Of a DNA stretch of 64,000 nt, positions 37,909-50,236 are shown piece by piece; within the stretch, counting starts at the first letter, position 1; the number at the start of each line of letters is the position of its first letter. Made by a program: the position numbers and the translations under genes. The stretch lies in the NCBI GenBank assembly GCA_035041965.1, contig JAPYMA010001077.1, forward strand, positions 158,691 through 222,690. The letters run 5' to 3'. This DNA comes from Anisakis pegreffii. Lineage: Eukaryota; Nematoda; Chromadorea; Rhabditida; Anisakidae. The notes below the pieces were generated by a model. It saw nothing but the letters and a program-made list of their open reading frames with translations. It made no database searches and was not told where the DNA came from.

Positions 37909-40377
37909 CTACAATTGCATCGAATCATTGGATTTATTTAGCATGTTCGATGGATTGTGCATCATGTTTGGTGGTGGTTTATTGAGGGCGTTGAAGAATG
38001 CTTGAGTTGCCAATCTGAAATTTCGACTTCGACATGTCAAGGATCAACATTTGATTCAAATATTTCAACAAAATTTCTACAAAACACTCCTAAAATATAA
38101 TGAATGCTCTATTTTAACACTAATTTGCAACACTAATTGCATCACATCGAAACATAAAATGGTATAAGCTGAATATAATAAAACGTTAAGCAACAGAGTG
38201 ATAACGTACCGTCCTTCTTTTTCGTCCCTTTCACGCTGTTCATGTGCTAAGTGTGCCGTATTCGAGAGGAACGCCAAAACACCTTTGTGACAACGATTCG
38301 CGTAATGACCTTTCTCACCGCACTGCAATAACAAATAACACAATATCACGAATCTCGTACACAGATTAGACAAAAATAAATGCATATTCAATGCCATTCA
38401 AATTTTACTGATATTTCGTAGAAATCTTCTGCCGAAAGGAGATCAAATCAATCGTAAAATTAAAATAAGAAAACACAAAACGCCAACCTTATAGCATGTA
38501 ACATCAGAAAGTGCCTTCTTATCAGGTAGTTGAACTTGAACAGCAGGTTCCGTAGGCATTGCCTGGTTAGTACGAGATGCTTCCAGTAATGGTTGATTCT
38601 GAGTTGGTAAATGTGGACAATACGTCGCCTGAAATTGCAAGAGAAACACTAATCACAATAATAATTCAAAAGTCTAAAATGGCAGCAATAACAGTACTCA
38701 AATTTACAGCAGTTCGAATAATGAATATTAATGATGCACAAAAGATAACAACAACAGAAAGAAGATTAACCACGAACCTTATGTCCTCTTTCGTGACAAT
38801 TATGGCATATTATGGCGGCATTGAAAGGACCCCTATTTCGAGCTCCTTGCGTCGTATCCAGAGGTGGCAGATTGAACGATGGATGAGCGTACTTGCATTC
38901 TGAACCGTCTGGACAAAATCCGGCCAAATAATTCGGACACAATACTCGACGTCGATGACGATTCTTACAATAGGGCCCTCAAATTGACGACATATCACTA
39001 ATCGTCTCCAATTTAGATGTCCCATTTGCAGTCATAATAAATCAAACCTTTTCACATTTGTTGCGGATATTATTCGAGTCAAAATATACACAGATGCATT
39101 CTACTCTAAATGCAATCGCTCCGTTTTACAAGTAATAATCCTCGTTTTACTAAACTTGTTCACAAAAGATATTTGAAATGCAGATGAACTTCCAACAAAT
39201 TGATGCTGAAGCAATTACCCATAAATTCAGTGTGCACACATACCTCAACAAATAATTTGAATGAACTATAGTGTAACATCACCAGTATGTAAATGAACTG
39301 TCGATGAAATCAGAAGCAAATGACGGCTAAAATAAACGCACCATGCCTACAGAACCCTCGATCGTACCACGGACAATCTTTGATTTTACTTTCAGGATCG
39401 ATGTGTCGAAATGGGCACTCACGATTACTGCAAGCCACTGCAACAAATCCAAATACACTCATACCATCAAAACCGCAACATTTAAACTATTGTTATGACC
39501 GCTGATAACATAAATAAAACAAACAGTAATTCAAATGAGTGGTGAGTCTTCGGCATGAATTAAAACGGAAAAATTTTAGTTCGGTTCAAGAGAATATTTT
39601 ATATTTTGTTATCAACCAGTTAAATTGAAGTGATCTGTGCGTGGCTGGATGAAAACAAGCGAACTTTTGAAGACTAATACCATTCATTCTCATCAAGTCA
39701 CATCATATTACAATAGAGCAATGAAGACAATTCATGAAAACATTAAAAAACAAACTGTATTTGGAGAAGAAGAAGCATTCGGGCATTTTACTCAAATCGT
39801 ATTCGTGAAGAAATTCACACTGATCACCCTTCTTGCACAGACCACGAAGCCAGTGCTTACAAACGACTGCCTACAAGATATACGGTTTATCAAAATGTTC
39901 TTCAGAAGCATTCGAAATGCTTAGTTCACACCAATCAGTACTCATGCTTTTGACTTATACTTTGAGAATGGCATCAAATCTGTTTCGGTAAGAGAACAAA
40001 TATTTCAAAAAACGATTTCAAACCTTATCACCGACGAGATGTCGTAGAGGGCAGACCGAGCCCATCTGACATGTACCTTGCTCGTTACGCACGCAAACAC
40101 CACGACCACTTTTGTCCATACCAGTGAATGGTACCTGAAAAATAGTTTTCATTAAACCATCCCAAAACTGTTTGATGGGTTATCGACACGGCAATGAAAT
40201 ATCATCGAGACTGCTACCAACCGGTCTTGATCCACGTTGTTGCAGAAGCATTTCCTCGACATCAAGCATTTGTACAGGTATATCCGCAACATACTCTTCC
40301 ATAGTTAACGGTTCAGCATGATGCATCGACGGCATATTATAGGTGAATCCCAACGAAGAAGCAACTGTAGCCGTCAT
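37909..40377 (-). CDS. cpsf-4: cleavage and polyadenylation specificity factor 30 kDa subunit (CPSF30)
   Basis: Eight exons (40222-40377, 40024-40134, 39756-39870, 39342-39437, 38778-38977, 38488-38628, 38210-38322, 37909-38014) close in phase to 345 residues. Five CCCH fingers are visible in order: [76 protein letters not shown] and [19 protein letters not shown]. Two CCHC knuckles follow ([14 protein letters not shown] and [14 protein letters not shown]). The spacing of fingers 2 and 3 matches the AAUAAA-binding fingers of the human protein. Role: polyadenylation-signal recognition in the mRNA 3'-processing complex, with WDR33, CPSF160 and Fip1. The first exon ends at GTTGGT by homology ([14 protein letters not shown]); reading on gives an early stop. 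An acceptor TTTTGCAG lies 34 nt before the ATG. Human CPSF4 has one knuckle, fly Clipper two. Confidence 0.97.
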
Positions 40378-40411
40378 CTTAACTCCGACTCAATTTTATA
40401 ATATTTTCAAT

Positions 40412-41687
40412 CTGCAAAAGTAAGTTCTTAGCACACTCATTGCAGAGTATATCGATATTCATCGGCCACAATGCACTCTTCCCCGTAGAATTCGAACGTT
40501 TTCTTTCTTCAGAGAATCTGAGATGTTTAACGTCACAGCACGAACTTCAATATTAAGCATACTCTGACAATCGAAAATAGAATTTCCACAATATTAAGAA
40601 TCACCAAACTCTCTAAATCGACAATTTAACAAAATCTCAAAGACTGTTTCTTAGATTACTCGTCTCGTCATTTCCATATCTCACGCACACCAATTCTCAA
40701 AAAATATCCTCATAACATTATCATCAGCCTGTGTTATTTCTCGCCATATGATGACTAATAAACGCGCTCACAACAATATACGTGATAACAAACAACAATG
40801 CATGAAATTTTACTAAAACCCAGAAATTTTCTTGCCTCCATGAGAATGAAAGTGTTCCGTGTAGATTTGGCTTCGCATCGAAGATATATTGCGAACCTAT
40901 GCTCATATTGTTCAACAGTCGGCAAAGTCGTCGCACGGCTAATTGCTTCAAAAAAGAGGAAATAAACGCAACAGAGATTACACAATGAATCGCCTACTAA
41001 ACCTTATCGTTCATAAATATGTACAGCTATTATTCAGAGCAGACGTATGTAGTAATCTGCGAATTGACTGATTCATGTTTTTTCCTTGAAATCATCATGG
41101 AACATCCTTCCTTGTGATTCCTTACGAACATAGAGCAGCACACAAGAAAATTTACTGTGAAACCTGATTGAATAAATGAAAAACATTCAGATGCATGAAG
41201 GGAAAGGAAACTTTTGAACGAAAATAATTTTTTATTAATGCATATTTTTATTTCAAATCATTTAATCCATTAACAAATCCGTTCGATAATGATCACAGAG
41301 CCGTCAAACCTCAAATAAGATGTGGAGGTGGATAGTAGAAGAGGGATGAAATCTGATATGCATACAGACAAGATTGTCAAATATCAACGATATCCTAGAG
41401 GTGGTGTTGATTAGAATTGAGAAACGGATAAAGAAGAATACGATACAGAGGATGGATATATAGGCAGGCAACGGTAATGAAGATAAAGAGGTAAAATTTT
41501 GGTAATTATTGGTATTCCAGCACAGTCTGCTTTTGTTCTTGGTTCACATGCTTTCGTTGCTCAAATACGGATAACTAGATTTGGAAAATGTTTTTGGGAG
41601 AAAATAGACTTTATTAGCAGTGGAAACGTGGATTGATCGTGCTGGTGAATGAGGGACATGAAAGGAGTAGGCCGGAGTGAAAGTCTT
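40412..41687. other. intergenic, between cpsf-4 and the 171-residue gene
   Basis: About 1.3 kb without a supported gene. AT-rich, with a purine-rich stretch around 41320-41500. Confidence 0.6.
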
Positions 41688-42776
41688 CTAATCACCGAAT
41701 GGCAGTTGCAAAAGTTGATGAAGTGCAAAGAATATCGCGAAACAACTTCGAGCTGCTGTGGCCGAAGCACAACAACAATTTCGACTGGCTGTATGTAGAC
41801 GACAGAAGACATTCGCTCTTCGTTCCCACGGGGTTATAAACTGAAATGGATTATTCACCGATTGATTATTCACTGACCGATTTCATGCATGTACATGTAA
41901 AAGCGATTGCACAAATTAATCCAAAATTCACTCGAAATGAACTGAATTCTTACAAGCTAACAATAACTAATAGCATAAAGTTAGTGTCACAAACCTCAAA
42001 CGGTTGTTTTATCCCAAAAATATCCATCCATAGTTTATATTCAGCATTCGGCACTCCCTTTAAATGTTCTGCAATCCCATCCACTAACGCATCGGCGAAT
42101 ACGTATTGATCATCAATTGTTGAAAACCCTTTAATTTTGAAACATTCAGCACGTTTCATTCTCACATACAGCCTCATTCTCCCACTGACTTGTCAGGGAG
42201 TGAGGAATGAGAGTTAAACATCGAGTTCACATTTGATTCTCTCCATAACTTCACCGCATAAAATTCATTGAGATTTTTTCAGAAATTCGACCCTTATAAC
42301 AAGGAATACATTGGAAATTTGGTGTTTTGATTGCATGAACTTATCAAATTTTCAGCAGATAATTCAGACGGCAATAAATGACTGGAACGCCATCCTACGG
42401 TAAGCCTGGACTCGCGTTTTCGTATGAATCAATTATGAGGAACCATTTTTAGGAAGGAAGCAATTCTTCATTATAAAATTTGCAACAAAAAATTTAGCCA
42501 GAAGATGAATCCGTCGGCCGGAATGAAACGAGTGGAATTTGGAGAATTTTTGCATTGAAATTTGTTTTTGTTGTTAAAAATCGGTATTCTCACTCAAAAT
42601 TTCATACCATCGTATCGATTTCCTTGTGATTCTTTGAGATATTGCAATGACGAACGTATATTCTCATATTCATGCTTTAAACAGATCAACCATCGTTTAC
42701 CGTTCGAATCACCACCAAAAATCACGTGAATTCCTTCAAAATGTTTTGTTTTCGTTTTTCCAATGGTTTGTTCCAT
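41688..42776 (-). CDS. unrecognised 171-residue protein
   Basis: Three exons (42608-42776, 41995-42188, 41688-41840) close in phase from ATG to TAG. Exon 1 carries GIHVIFGGDSNGKRWLICLK and KHEYENIRSSLQYLKES. Exon 2 carries GRMRLYVRMKRAECFKIKGF and GIAEHLKGVPNAEYKLWMDI. Together they resemble a small alpha/beta domain. Exon 3 is odd: Cys- and Ala-rich (RNCCCASATAARSCFAIFFA), and it is also open in a second frame (NPVGTKSECLLSSTYSQ), so the acceptor or frame of this exon may be wrong. No signal peptide. I do not recognise the family. The exon 2 acceptor (CTGACAAG) is less typical than the others. It is upstream of cpsf-4 on the same strand. Confidence 0.5.
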
Positions 42777-43165
42777 TTCAGTTCAGTAAATGTGTTCTAT
42801 AATGTTTTGTGAACCTACAAAGCAGTAGTTTTTCACGTTCTTGCGTTCTGTACACGTTCTTTTCCTTTCAATTAACTCAGATTTCATTCGTTTTTAAGCA
42901 ACTTGAAGCGTTGTTCAACAGACTAACCTTTCATTTCTCCACTTATGTTCACCTGTTTGCTGGATGCATTGAAATTCGGCTAAAATTTCTCACATTCAAA
43001 GACTGGTAAAAAAGAAGTTTTTGGTTCTTTGGGAATGGTTTATGCTATTCTTAGAATTGGTCATTGAAATTCAAACATTGAAGTATTCTTTTCTCAGTGA
43101 ACAATAAATTTTCCTCTTAACGAAGTAAACAAATTTTGAGGCGATGCTCATGTCACTTCTACGGA

Positions 43166-43285
43166 AAGCATTTTCTCATTGAAACATTTTCCCATGCAAC
43201 GAATATCATGTAGGTTCAAAAGTTTAAAATCATTCGGTTTTAAACTTTTAAACTTGCATGATATTCGTTGCATGAGAAAATGCTT
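43166..43285. repeat. long hairpin with one interrupted arm (foldback / MITE-like)
   Basis: Left arm 43166-43229 and right arm 43238-43285 are near-perfect reverse complements, with an 8-nt loop. Shared segments are AAGCATTTTCTCAT, GCAACGAATATCATG and AAAAGTTTAAAA. The left arm carries an extra block of about 16 nt that partly repeats the neighbouring ATTTTCTCAT, so it bulges out of the stem. No open frame of note. It could be a small foldback element or a structured RNA source. Confidence 0.8.
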
Positions 43286-45819
43286 CAACTTGCTGTGCAG
43301 GACCCCTAAAAGTAATACACTAAGTGAACATCTCCGGTGGCGAAAGCTAATTCAAAATTGATTAGTTCAACAAGTGAACGCTTCCTGCATCTTAAAATCA
43401 GTTCGGGCACGGCTCATCTAAGAATACGGCATAAATTTGATTCTCGGTATTTGGTTCAAGACGATATCGTATGGTAATCGGCAAACACCTGAACAAATAA
43501 AACAAGAATTACCGTATCTGTATCAAATTCGCGAACGCCACCTCGATAAAGGCCCACAGAGAAGGACTGTTGTTCAGCGATTGATGGGTCATATCTGCCT
43601 AATATTTCACGTAAACACTAAAAAGCAAAGTTTCAGCCTTTCACAGTTCTCATAACCAAGTCTTTTATCATGCAACTATCAATATCGCGGCATTCCTTGT
43701 TGACTGACAATTGCATCGAATACGGATTTGTGATAATAAGTTGATAAATAGAGCATTCTGAAGAATCCAACCGTATGCTGTGTCGCAATACGATTTGTTC
43801 TGCCAATGGGGCCTTCAAGATGTATTTTGTGCGTTTCTCTTGCATGAAATTCTGCACGTCGACGTTGTATCTCGTTATCAATATGCCACGGTCCAACTAT
43901 TGAAGTAAACTGAATAAATTTCCCAATCATTACTGTCAGTGATACGATAGTGGTTGTTTAATACGTCTCAACCCATCCACCTATCATTATTACTGCGGTT
44001 AGCGCTGCAGTTATTTATATTGCCTTCAATGTTCTTTTGCTGCTGTGATTATCACAAAGATTAAGGATTAGCTTGATTTCTTGTTAAACTAACCCATCAG
44101 ATGAATGAACCTGGTTGAGCTAGCTTATTCGTAGGTTGCTATTATTAATGTTATCACTACGACACCCAGAATTCTCATTGTTCTTATTCTCAGAGTTCAT
44201 TAGCATTATCGATGTCAAACCCTATTTAATCGTATCTCTGACTAATTTTATCGAGTTTTACTTTTCTCTCAGCCGTGAGCGGTGCACTCATCAATACTCA
44301 ATTCTCATCAATACTCAAAGAATTTTGTAATGTTTCATTGGTGATGTTTCAGGCGATATTTACTTTACGAGAAACTATCACTGATAATATCTTCCTCAAA
44401 ATGAGTTTTTCTATGGAATAGCGAATAAACATGAGGAGATCAAAATTGGATACGATAGATTCTGTATGATCAATTTTGATCACCTGATCAATAATCCCGT
44501 ATCTTAAATTGAATTCACATATCGCAATCTCTGCAGGCATGCAAATACCATCAAAATTACCGTATGTCTGCGCAGATACAAATAGAAATCGTGTCCTCTG
44601 CAATACAAATTAGCATAATTCCTTCGGGATGGGGATACATTCCGTTATGATGTTTGACTTCAAAGAACTGCTGAATGTCAATGAACGAAAAAAAAGTTAG
44701 CTACACATTCAATATACTTAGTTATGAATTTGTTTGAAGCATTTTGTACATTACTTCGACCGTTTCATTTTCCAGAAAATCAAACTTCACAATAAGATGA
44801 CAACAACAATCATCAACCCCTCATTACCAACGACAAAATGAATTGAATTTAAGTCTGGTCGCTTCAGACTTTGAATCAGTTCTGCTAATTGAATTTCACC
44901 TAACCTTAATTTCATCGATGCCTTTCAAAGATCGTAAAAATTCAAGAACGCGTATCTTATCATTCGTATATTTCAGACTGTATGAATGCTCACTTTTGGA
45001 ATCATCTGAATGAAAGTTCGATGAAACGAAGTTTAACTCCATTCATTGTCAATGATTTACAATAACTGAAGGTTTGCTAAGCAAATCAAGCACATTTTAG
45101 CAATAGTATTTTGAAATAGTGACTCCAGTCAGACATGAAATGACTTTCACACATTATGGCCTTCTCTCACTTCAAGATTTCAATCGGTTCTATTTTTACC
45201 GATTTCTATCACTGCAACTCAGAGAGTGAAATGCGAACCATCATAATCTGCTGCATTAATTGGTTTACCGAACATGGCGTCTTCGGGATAATCTTCATCA
45301 TCAAATTCGTCCAATTTTTTGCTGATTTCATTGCTTGTTCGTATCTCTCTGAACCGTGACGCTCATCAATTCATTAACTACTACATTTCATCGATTAAAC
45401 ACTTTTTCGAGCCCAACACTTCATTCTGTTTCATGCTTTATTTGTCAGCTCATCAGTCATTCTCAGTCTTTGAATTTAGTTTCTCGGTCATTCGAATGTT
45501 GTTGAATTGTTATTCTCATTATTCAGCACTATCAAAGAGGATGCTTTACTTTGACAATTATTAAAAATCGCAAATTTAGGAATGACAAAAGGTAACAACA
45601 AAAATACTTGTAGTTAACGTGAAATTTTTGCTGGTAAAATGAATAAGTGAATCGAAGAATCGAAACGCACGTATCTATTGAGTTGCGATTTCTCTGACGA
45701 CGATTCGATCTCAGTTGGCGTTTAAACGTATAATAATCATTCGCCGTTGTTGTTGTTGAAATTTGCCTCTCACGATTGCCAGCTTTCCAAACCTTTAATT
45801 TTCACTTATTAATTGGTAC

Positions 45820-45909
45820 CTTCAATGTCGGCTGAGCAATCGACATTTTCAGTCCACGTCAGTTTATACGCTTGAAAATCGTAAACATAAACGATGGAAT
45901 AGTTCAAAT
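45820..45909 (-). other. exon-like segment, minus strand
   Basis: Flanked by GTTAAAG at its 5' side and a GTACCA donor at its 3' side, open throughout with YVYDFQAYKLTWTENVDC. It enters and leaves in phase 1. It looks coding, but I could not join it in phase to the segment at 46371-46574. Confidence 0.3.
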
Positions 45910-46370
45910 CTTTAACGATCTATGAAGATCAATCACCGATCAGCAAATACTTCGAAGAAAATTAGAGCAATCCGAGGATGAATAAAATTAAAGTGCTCGA
46001 AATGTTTGGGAATTCAGATCGATCCAAAAATTTTGATAAGAAACAATCAGAATCGCTAGGTAGAAACTCTTCCGATGTTTAAGCTGATCCCAACTGATCA
46101 ATGTATTAAGCGCTAACTCATATCGCATAGATTCAATCATACAATATTCATTGATGTTGCAATTCACAAATATTCAAAGCATCAATTTTATGACTGCATG
46201 AATTGTAACTGCACAAAACTCCAACAGACTGCATATTCATCTGATTGGATGAATAAAATCTACTCACACGAAGCTGTAATAAAAAATAAAAACAAATAAC
46301 TATAATCGTCATAGTCTCGTAATAGAAATTATAATCCATTCTCAATGTAACCACTAACAAAGAGGCAAAC

Positions 46371-46574
46371 CTTTTTTTCATCAAAATTGGTATATCTTTC
46401 CCATTGAGGTGGCACATTACTATTATTACTATTGCAATTGTTGCTGCGAATAAATTGTTGTGTAAGGAACGGCTGATGAATTTGATGCGATGATGATGAT
46501 AATGATGACGTTGAATAGCGCGTATAATTATCGAGCTGTATTCGCATTTCGTGCGAGAATCCGTTGAAAGGCAT
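46371..46574 (-). other. possible first exon of an Asn/Ser/Gln-rich protein
   Basis: From the ATG at 46574 (MPFNGFSHEMRIQLDNYTR) the frame is open for 68 codons to a GTTTGC donor at 46370. It passes through Ser-, His- and Asn-rich stretches and ends VPPQWERYTNFDEKK. The longer 176-codon frame on the same strand overlaps it in another frame and looks like AT-driven noise. No downstream partner is convincing. Confidence 0.3.
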
Positions 46575-47581
46575 TCTCTTGATTCCAATTTACTTCTAAA
46601 TTCCATATATTCTCCATTCATCAGTTGTATTCTATTGAATTTCAACCTCAATTTTCGGTATGTTCGGCCATTTTTCAAAATTCAAAATTCTTCGCTAATT
46701 ACGTTTGGGCATTCAGCAATAAAATTTCTCCAACAATGCGTGGTGTTTATGTGTGTGGGAAAAGTTACTGCGTAGTGACTTCGTGGAGATAGTTGCCGAT
46801 TTTTTGTTTGTGACTCAATACTGTTGCTGATGTCATTTGACGAGCTAGATTCAATGATTCACGGAAAGTGTCAGAAAATTGGATTTTTCATCGAACGTAT
46901 TTCCAAATTCAGCTGCAGATTGTGGGAAAATTTACTAGTCACAGAATTGCCCCATTATCATAACCTATTAACTGCTTTTTTTCAGTTTTCAGATTCCAGT
47001 TGCTCAGAGTATTGCAGCTGAAAACGAAAGCAGTGCATTCTTCAACGCTTCATTTGTGAATTGTTCTGTTGTTTAGTTCAGTGACTGTGTCGAACATTTT
47101 CTTTACAATTTCTGTGCCATTATTGCGTTTGCACCCGTAAAACTTCTCCGATATCCCTCTTTGTTGCATTCAGTTCCGTGACGATCAATTCATTTATTCA
47201 TTTGTAAATTTCCTATCACTATTTTTGAACAGAGCATCATATCCAATGTAAGAGTTGAGTGAATGCAACATCTAAAAAACAGCATTTCAAATTCTACCGT
47301 TATTCATTGCTACAAGAAAACTTCATAAAATCTTCATTGAGAAAACGAACCCTTTTCAAGAGAACAATTTTGTGAAGCGAACACTCGCTAAAATAAAAAA
47401 CTGTGAAAATGGCTCAATTCTGAAAACAATTCAACACAATAAAATTTTTCGGCTTCATAATTATGCACTTTCATCAATGTATACATTATATTTGCAAGCA
47501 AATTGCATCAACGATTTATAATTTTCAAAGAAACGTCTGATTTCATTCAAAATTCTCACCTCGTCTACAAAAAAACAGAAA

Positions 47582-49915
47582 ATGTCTCGCTTCGAATTAA
47601 AGTTGAAGGCTGAAATTAGCAAAATGAGTGGAGATGCAGTAACAGCAGCACTCGGAAACTCGACTGATCATTTAAATATTACCAAGACAGCTACAGGGCT
47701 GTCACAAAATGAACGATATATAGTCGGAACGATATATTTTACATTGAATGCAGCTGGTATTCTGTTTGCTTCGGTCGTTACTTTAGTAAGTTATCGAATG
47801 AGTCATCAAATTCTAATTTCAAAATGATGCGCTGACAAGATAGAAGAGATTTCGATCTCATTTACTTGATCGGAGGATTACTTTGACCAATTGTCAAAAA
47901 TAATGCAAATTGACATTAAAACAGGAAATGAAGTGTGTATGCAAAAAACATTCCGAAATGAAACATGGAAATCATTTAAAACAATCCTGACAGAATGCAT
48001 ATTTGTGTGCAAAGTTATGTGCAGTTTCAAAGTATCCATTCGAGTAAGCATTAACTTAACAGTCACACAGAGGGTCTCTTCATTACGATTTTTGCTGAAT
48101 GCAGTGTGGTGATTCATGAACGAATAATCAGTTGTGCAATTGCAGGCGATTGCATCCGACAAGATCATTCGCAACAATCCAACGTTTAAATTATTCTTGT
48201 ACATAGGCATTCTGGATTTGCCGCAAGTGTGTGTTCAGTGTGCAACTGGTCTTTTGTGTATATGGCCCGTCGATAACTATGTTCTTTCTAAGGTTCGTGC
48301 TCTTTGACGATCTGATCTAATGAATAGTCAACGCTCTCAACATATATATGTCCATATGAGATGAAACTGTTGCTGCAAGTACGTCCAACAATGATTCAGT
48401 TTCAATGAATTGTGACAAAATATTGCAGAAAAAATTAAAATAATCAAGAAAATTAGATTAAATGGAACGCAAAATTAACAAATTTCTCAGATTGTCGGAG
48501 AAATGATCCAACCACCGTGGATTTGCATGATGTGTTTCATGTTTATTCTATCAATCAATCGTCTCAGTGTTGCTACAAACTCCTCAAGAAATCAAGAACG
48601 CATTTCACGGCTTTGTGCGGTTAGTTGAGACAGACGAGTACTCTAATTAGCCGAATCGTATAATTTGATTTAAATCTATTTAGTTCTAGATTCATTCCTT
48701 TATGCTTACAGCTCATTTATTAATCACACTCACTTGTTTGTTAGGCGATTTGAAATCGCTCCTTCTATCGATTCTGAATTGATCTGCAATATTTTGTATG
48801 AAGCAGCCACAGATGCATAACAAATTGATCAAACCATTAAGTTAAGCAGACAGCTGAATAAATGTTATCCCAATTGTGTCGATTTTCTCAAAAGATTGAG
48901 TTTTTTGGGAATTGATGGAAGGAATATAAGGTGATCAACGATACCGATCTTGTCGTTTCGTCGCTATAATATTGAAAGTTGATAATTAATTTGAACATCA
49001 TTTACGAGATGAAATTTTAAGATACTAACAGCACTGAGTGTAGGCGTTGGCATAGCATCATTCATCGTATTCCTATATCCACGGTTCACGCTTTTATTCG
49101 ATGCTGGTATGTGCGCATGGGTTTTTGTACACAACAAATCGGTAAATTCAATGGGTCTTGTCGTCGTCATGTTCCTTTCATCAATGTCATTTCTGAGTTT
49201 CTGTAATTACATTGCAATTGTACGTGGAATCATTCGAATGGTTTGTTGATGAGTTTGTGTCTTATAATTACTTCTCCATCAACTAATAGCCACTTTCTTG
49301 GATATTGCTTGGATTTTTTTGGAAATATACTGCGGTCTTTCTGCAGAATTCGTTTATTGGATGTGAGAGCTCGTTTGGGAATGATAGTCTTTTTTTCAAA
49401 ATTTGAAATGTCCAACGATCAAAAATTCAAATCCTCCTGCAGAAACGGTCAATTAGCGTTCGACCCAGGGAGAGTGGTCTCTCATCGGTTGAATACCGAA
49501 TACTGCTCAAATCGATCATTCTCTTCGTGATGACGGCGCTAACTGAATTTATGCTGTATTATCATAAACTTGTTCTGCCGAATACGAAATGGACCTTTGT
49601 CGGTTTATCACTTTCTCGACATCTTTGCACACTTGTCATTCCGATTTTCACGATGTTTTTGGCGAGGTAAGTTTGAGTTTAAGCAAAATTTTCGCTGATT
49701 TCCACATTTCATTCCGTTCAGAATCGATTCAACTTTCACATTCAATACAACTTTCTCAGAATATAATCAATCGCTTTTCCGTGTGTTCTGTTATCACGAA
49801 CAATTTCATTTACTTTAAGAGCTACACAATAAATCACTCAAAAAGTTGTATATGTTTCAGCGATATTCGCAAACGTTGCGTCAGTATTCTGCGATTGAAG
49901 ATGTGTTTTTCGTGA
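47582..49915 (+). CDS. nematode 7TM receptor, serpentine (Srt-like) chemoreceptor family
   Basis: Six exons (47582-47785, 48146-48292, 48491-48614, 49032-49219, 49443-49666, 49861-49915) close in phase to 313 residues. Hydrophobic spans in order: YIVGTIYFTLNAAGILFASV; LFLYIGILDLPQVCVQC; WICMMCFMFILSINRL; VGVGIASFIVFLYPRF; MGLVVVMFLSSMSFLSF; SIILFVMTALTEFMLYY; a seventh ending TLVIPIFTMFLAR. A basic tail follows (DIRKRCVSILRLKMCF). The Asn-Arg after the third span, the GILDL motif in the second and the Trp before the third recall Srt-class receptors, but class assignment is tentative. The exon 3 donor (T/GTGCGG) is weak; it was chosen because it alone restores phase to exon 4. Role by family: G-protein-coupled chemosensation at sensory cilia. 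An ACAG acceptor precedes the ATG by 3 nt; a second ATG 45 nt downstream (MSGDAV) is an alternative start. Confidence 0.78.
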
Positions 49916-50236
49916 TGAGAACGGTACATTAACACGAGAGAATTTCCATCAAAAGCGACTCAAATTAGCGTGAAATGCTGAATGACTGTTCGTGCTGAAT
50001 CGTTTTCACGATCAAGCTGATGATTACTTCATTTTTCATTCATTCCATTCGTTACATTGCATGTGTGCCATTCAAGCGGACTCAACGAATTCTAACTGAA
50101 CCTTGAAAGCAACTAAACAAAAAGGCAATACTTTTTCTCCAATTCAATTTCAGGTTTTTAGTAATTTGTTGAATGACTAATATGATGTTACTAATACGGT
50201 ATTTAATCTTGTGTGCTTTCAATGAAATACTTTTAG

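Larger units (their letters stand above)
42777..47581. other. gene-poor region between the 171-residue gene and the 7TM gene
   Basis: No complete gene is supported. It contains the hairpin at 43166-43285 and two exon-like segments at 45820-45909 and 46371-46574, listed separately. Two overlapping frames at 43437-43930 also look mildly protein-like: plus strand RQTPEQIKQELPYLYQIRER, and minus strand from 43930 with HKIHLEGPIGRTNRI. Neither has a recognisable family. Confidence 0.5.

Noticed and set aside
43437..43930. Overlapping frames on both strands (IKQELPYLYQIRER on plus; HKIHLEGPIGRTNRI on minus)
   Set aside because: Mildly protein-like, but no family, start context or splice partners; kept only as a remark.
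46148..46678. Largest continuous open frame of the window (176 codons, minus strand)
   Set aside because: His/Ile/Tyr-rich AT-driven reading with no family and no splice context; an overlapping frame looks more plausible.
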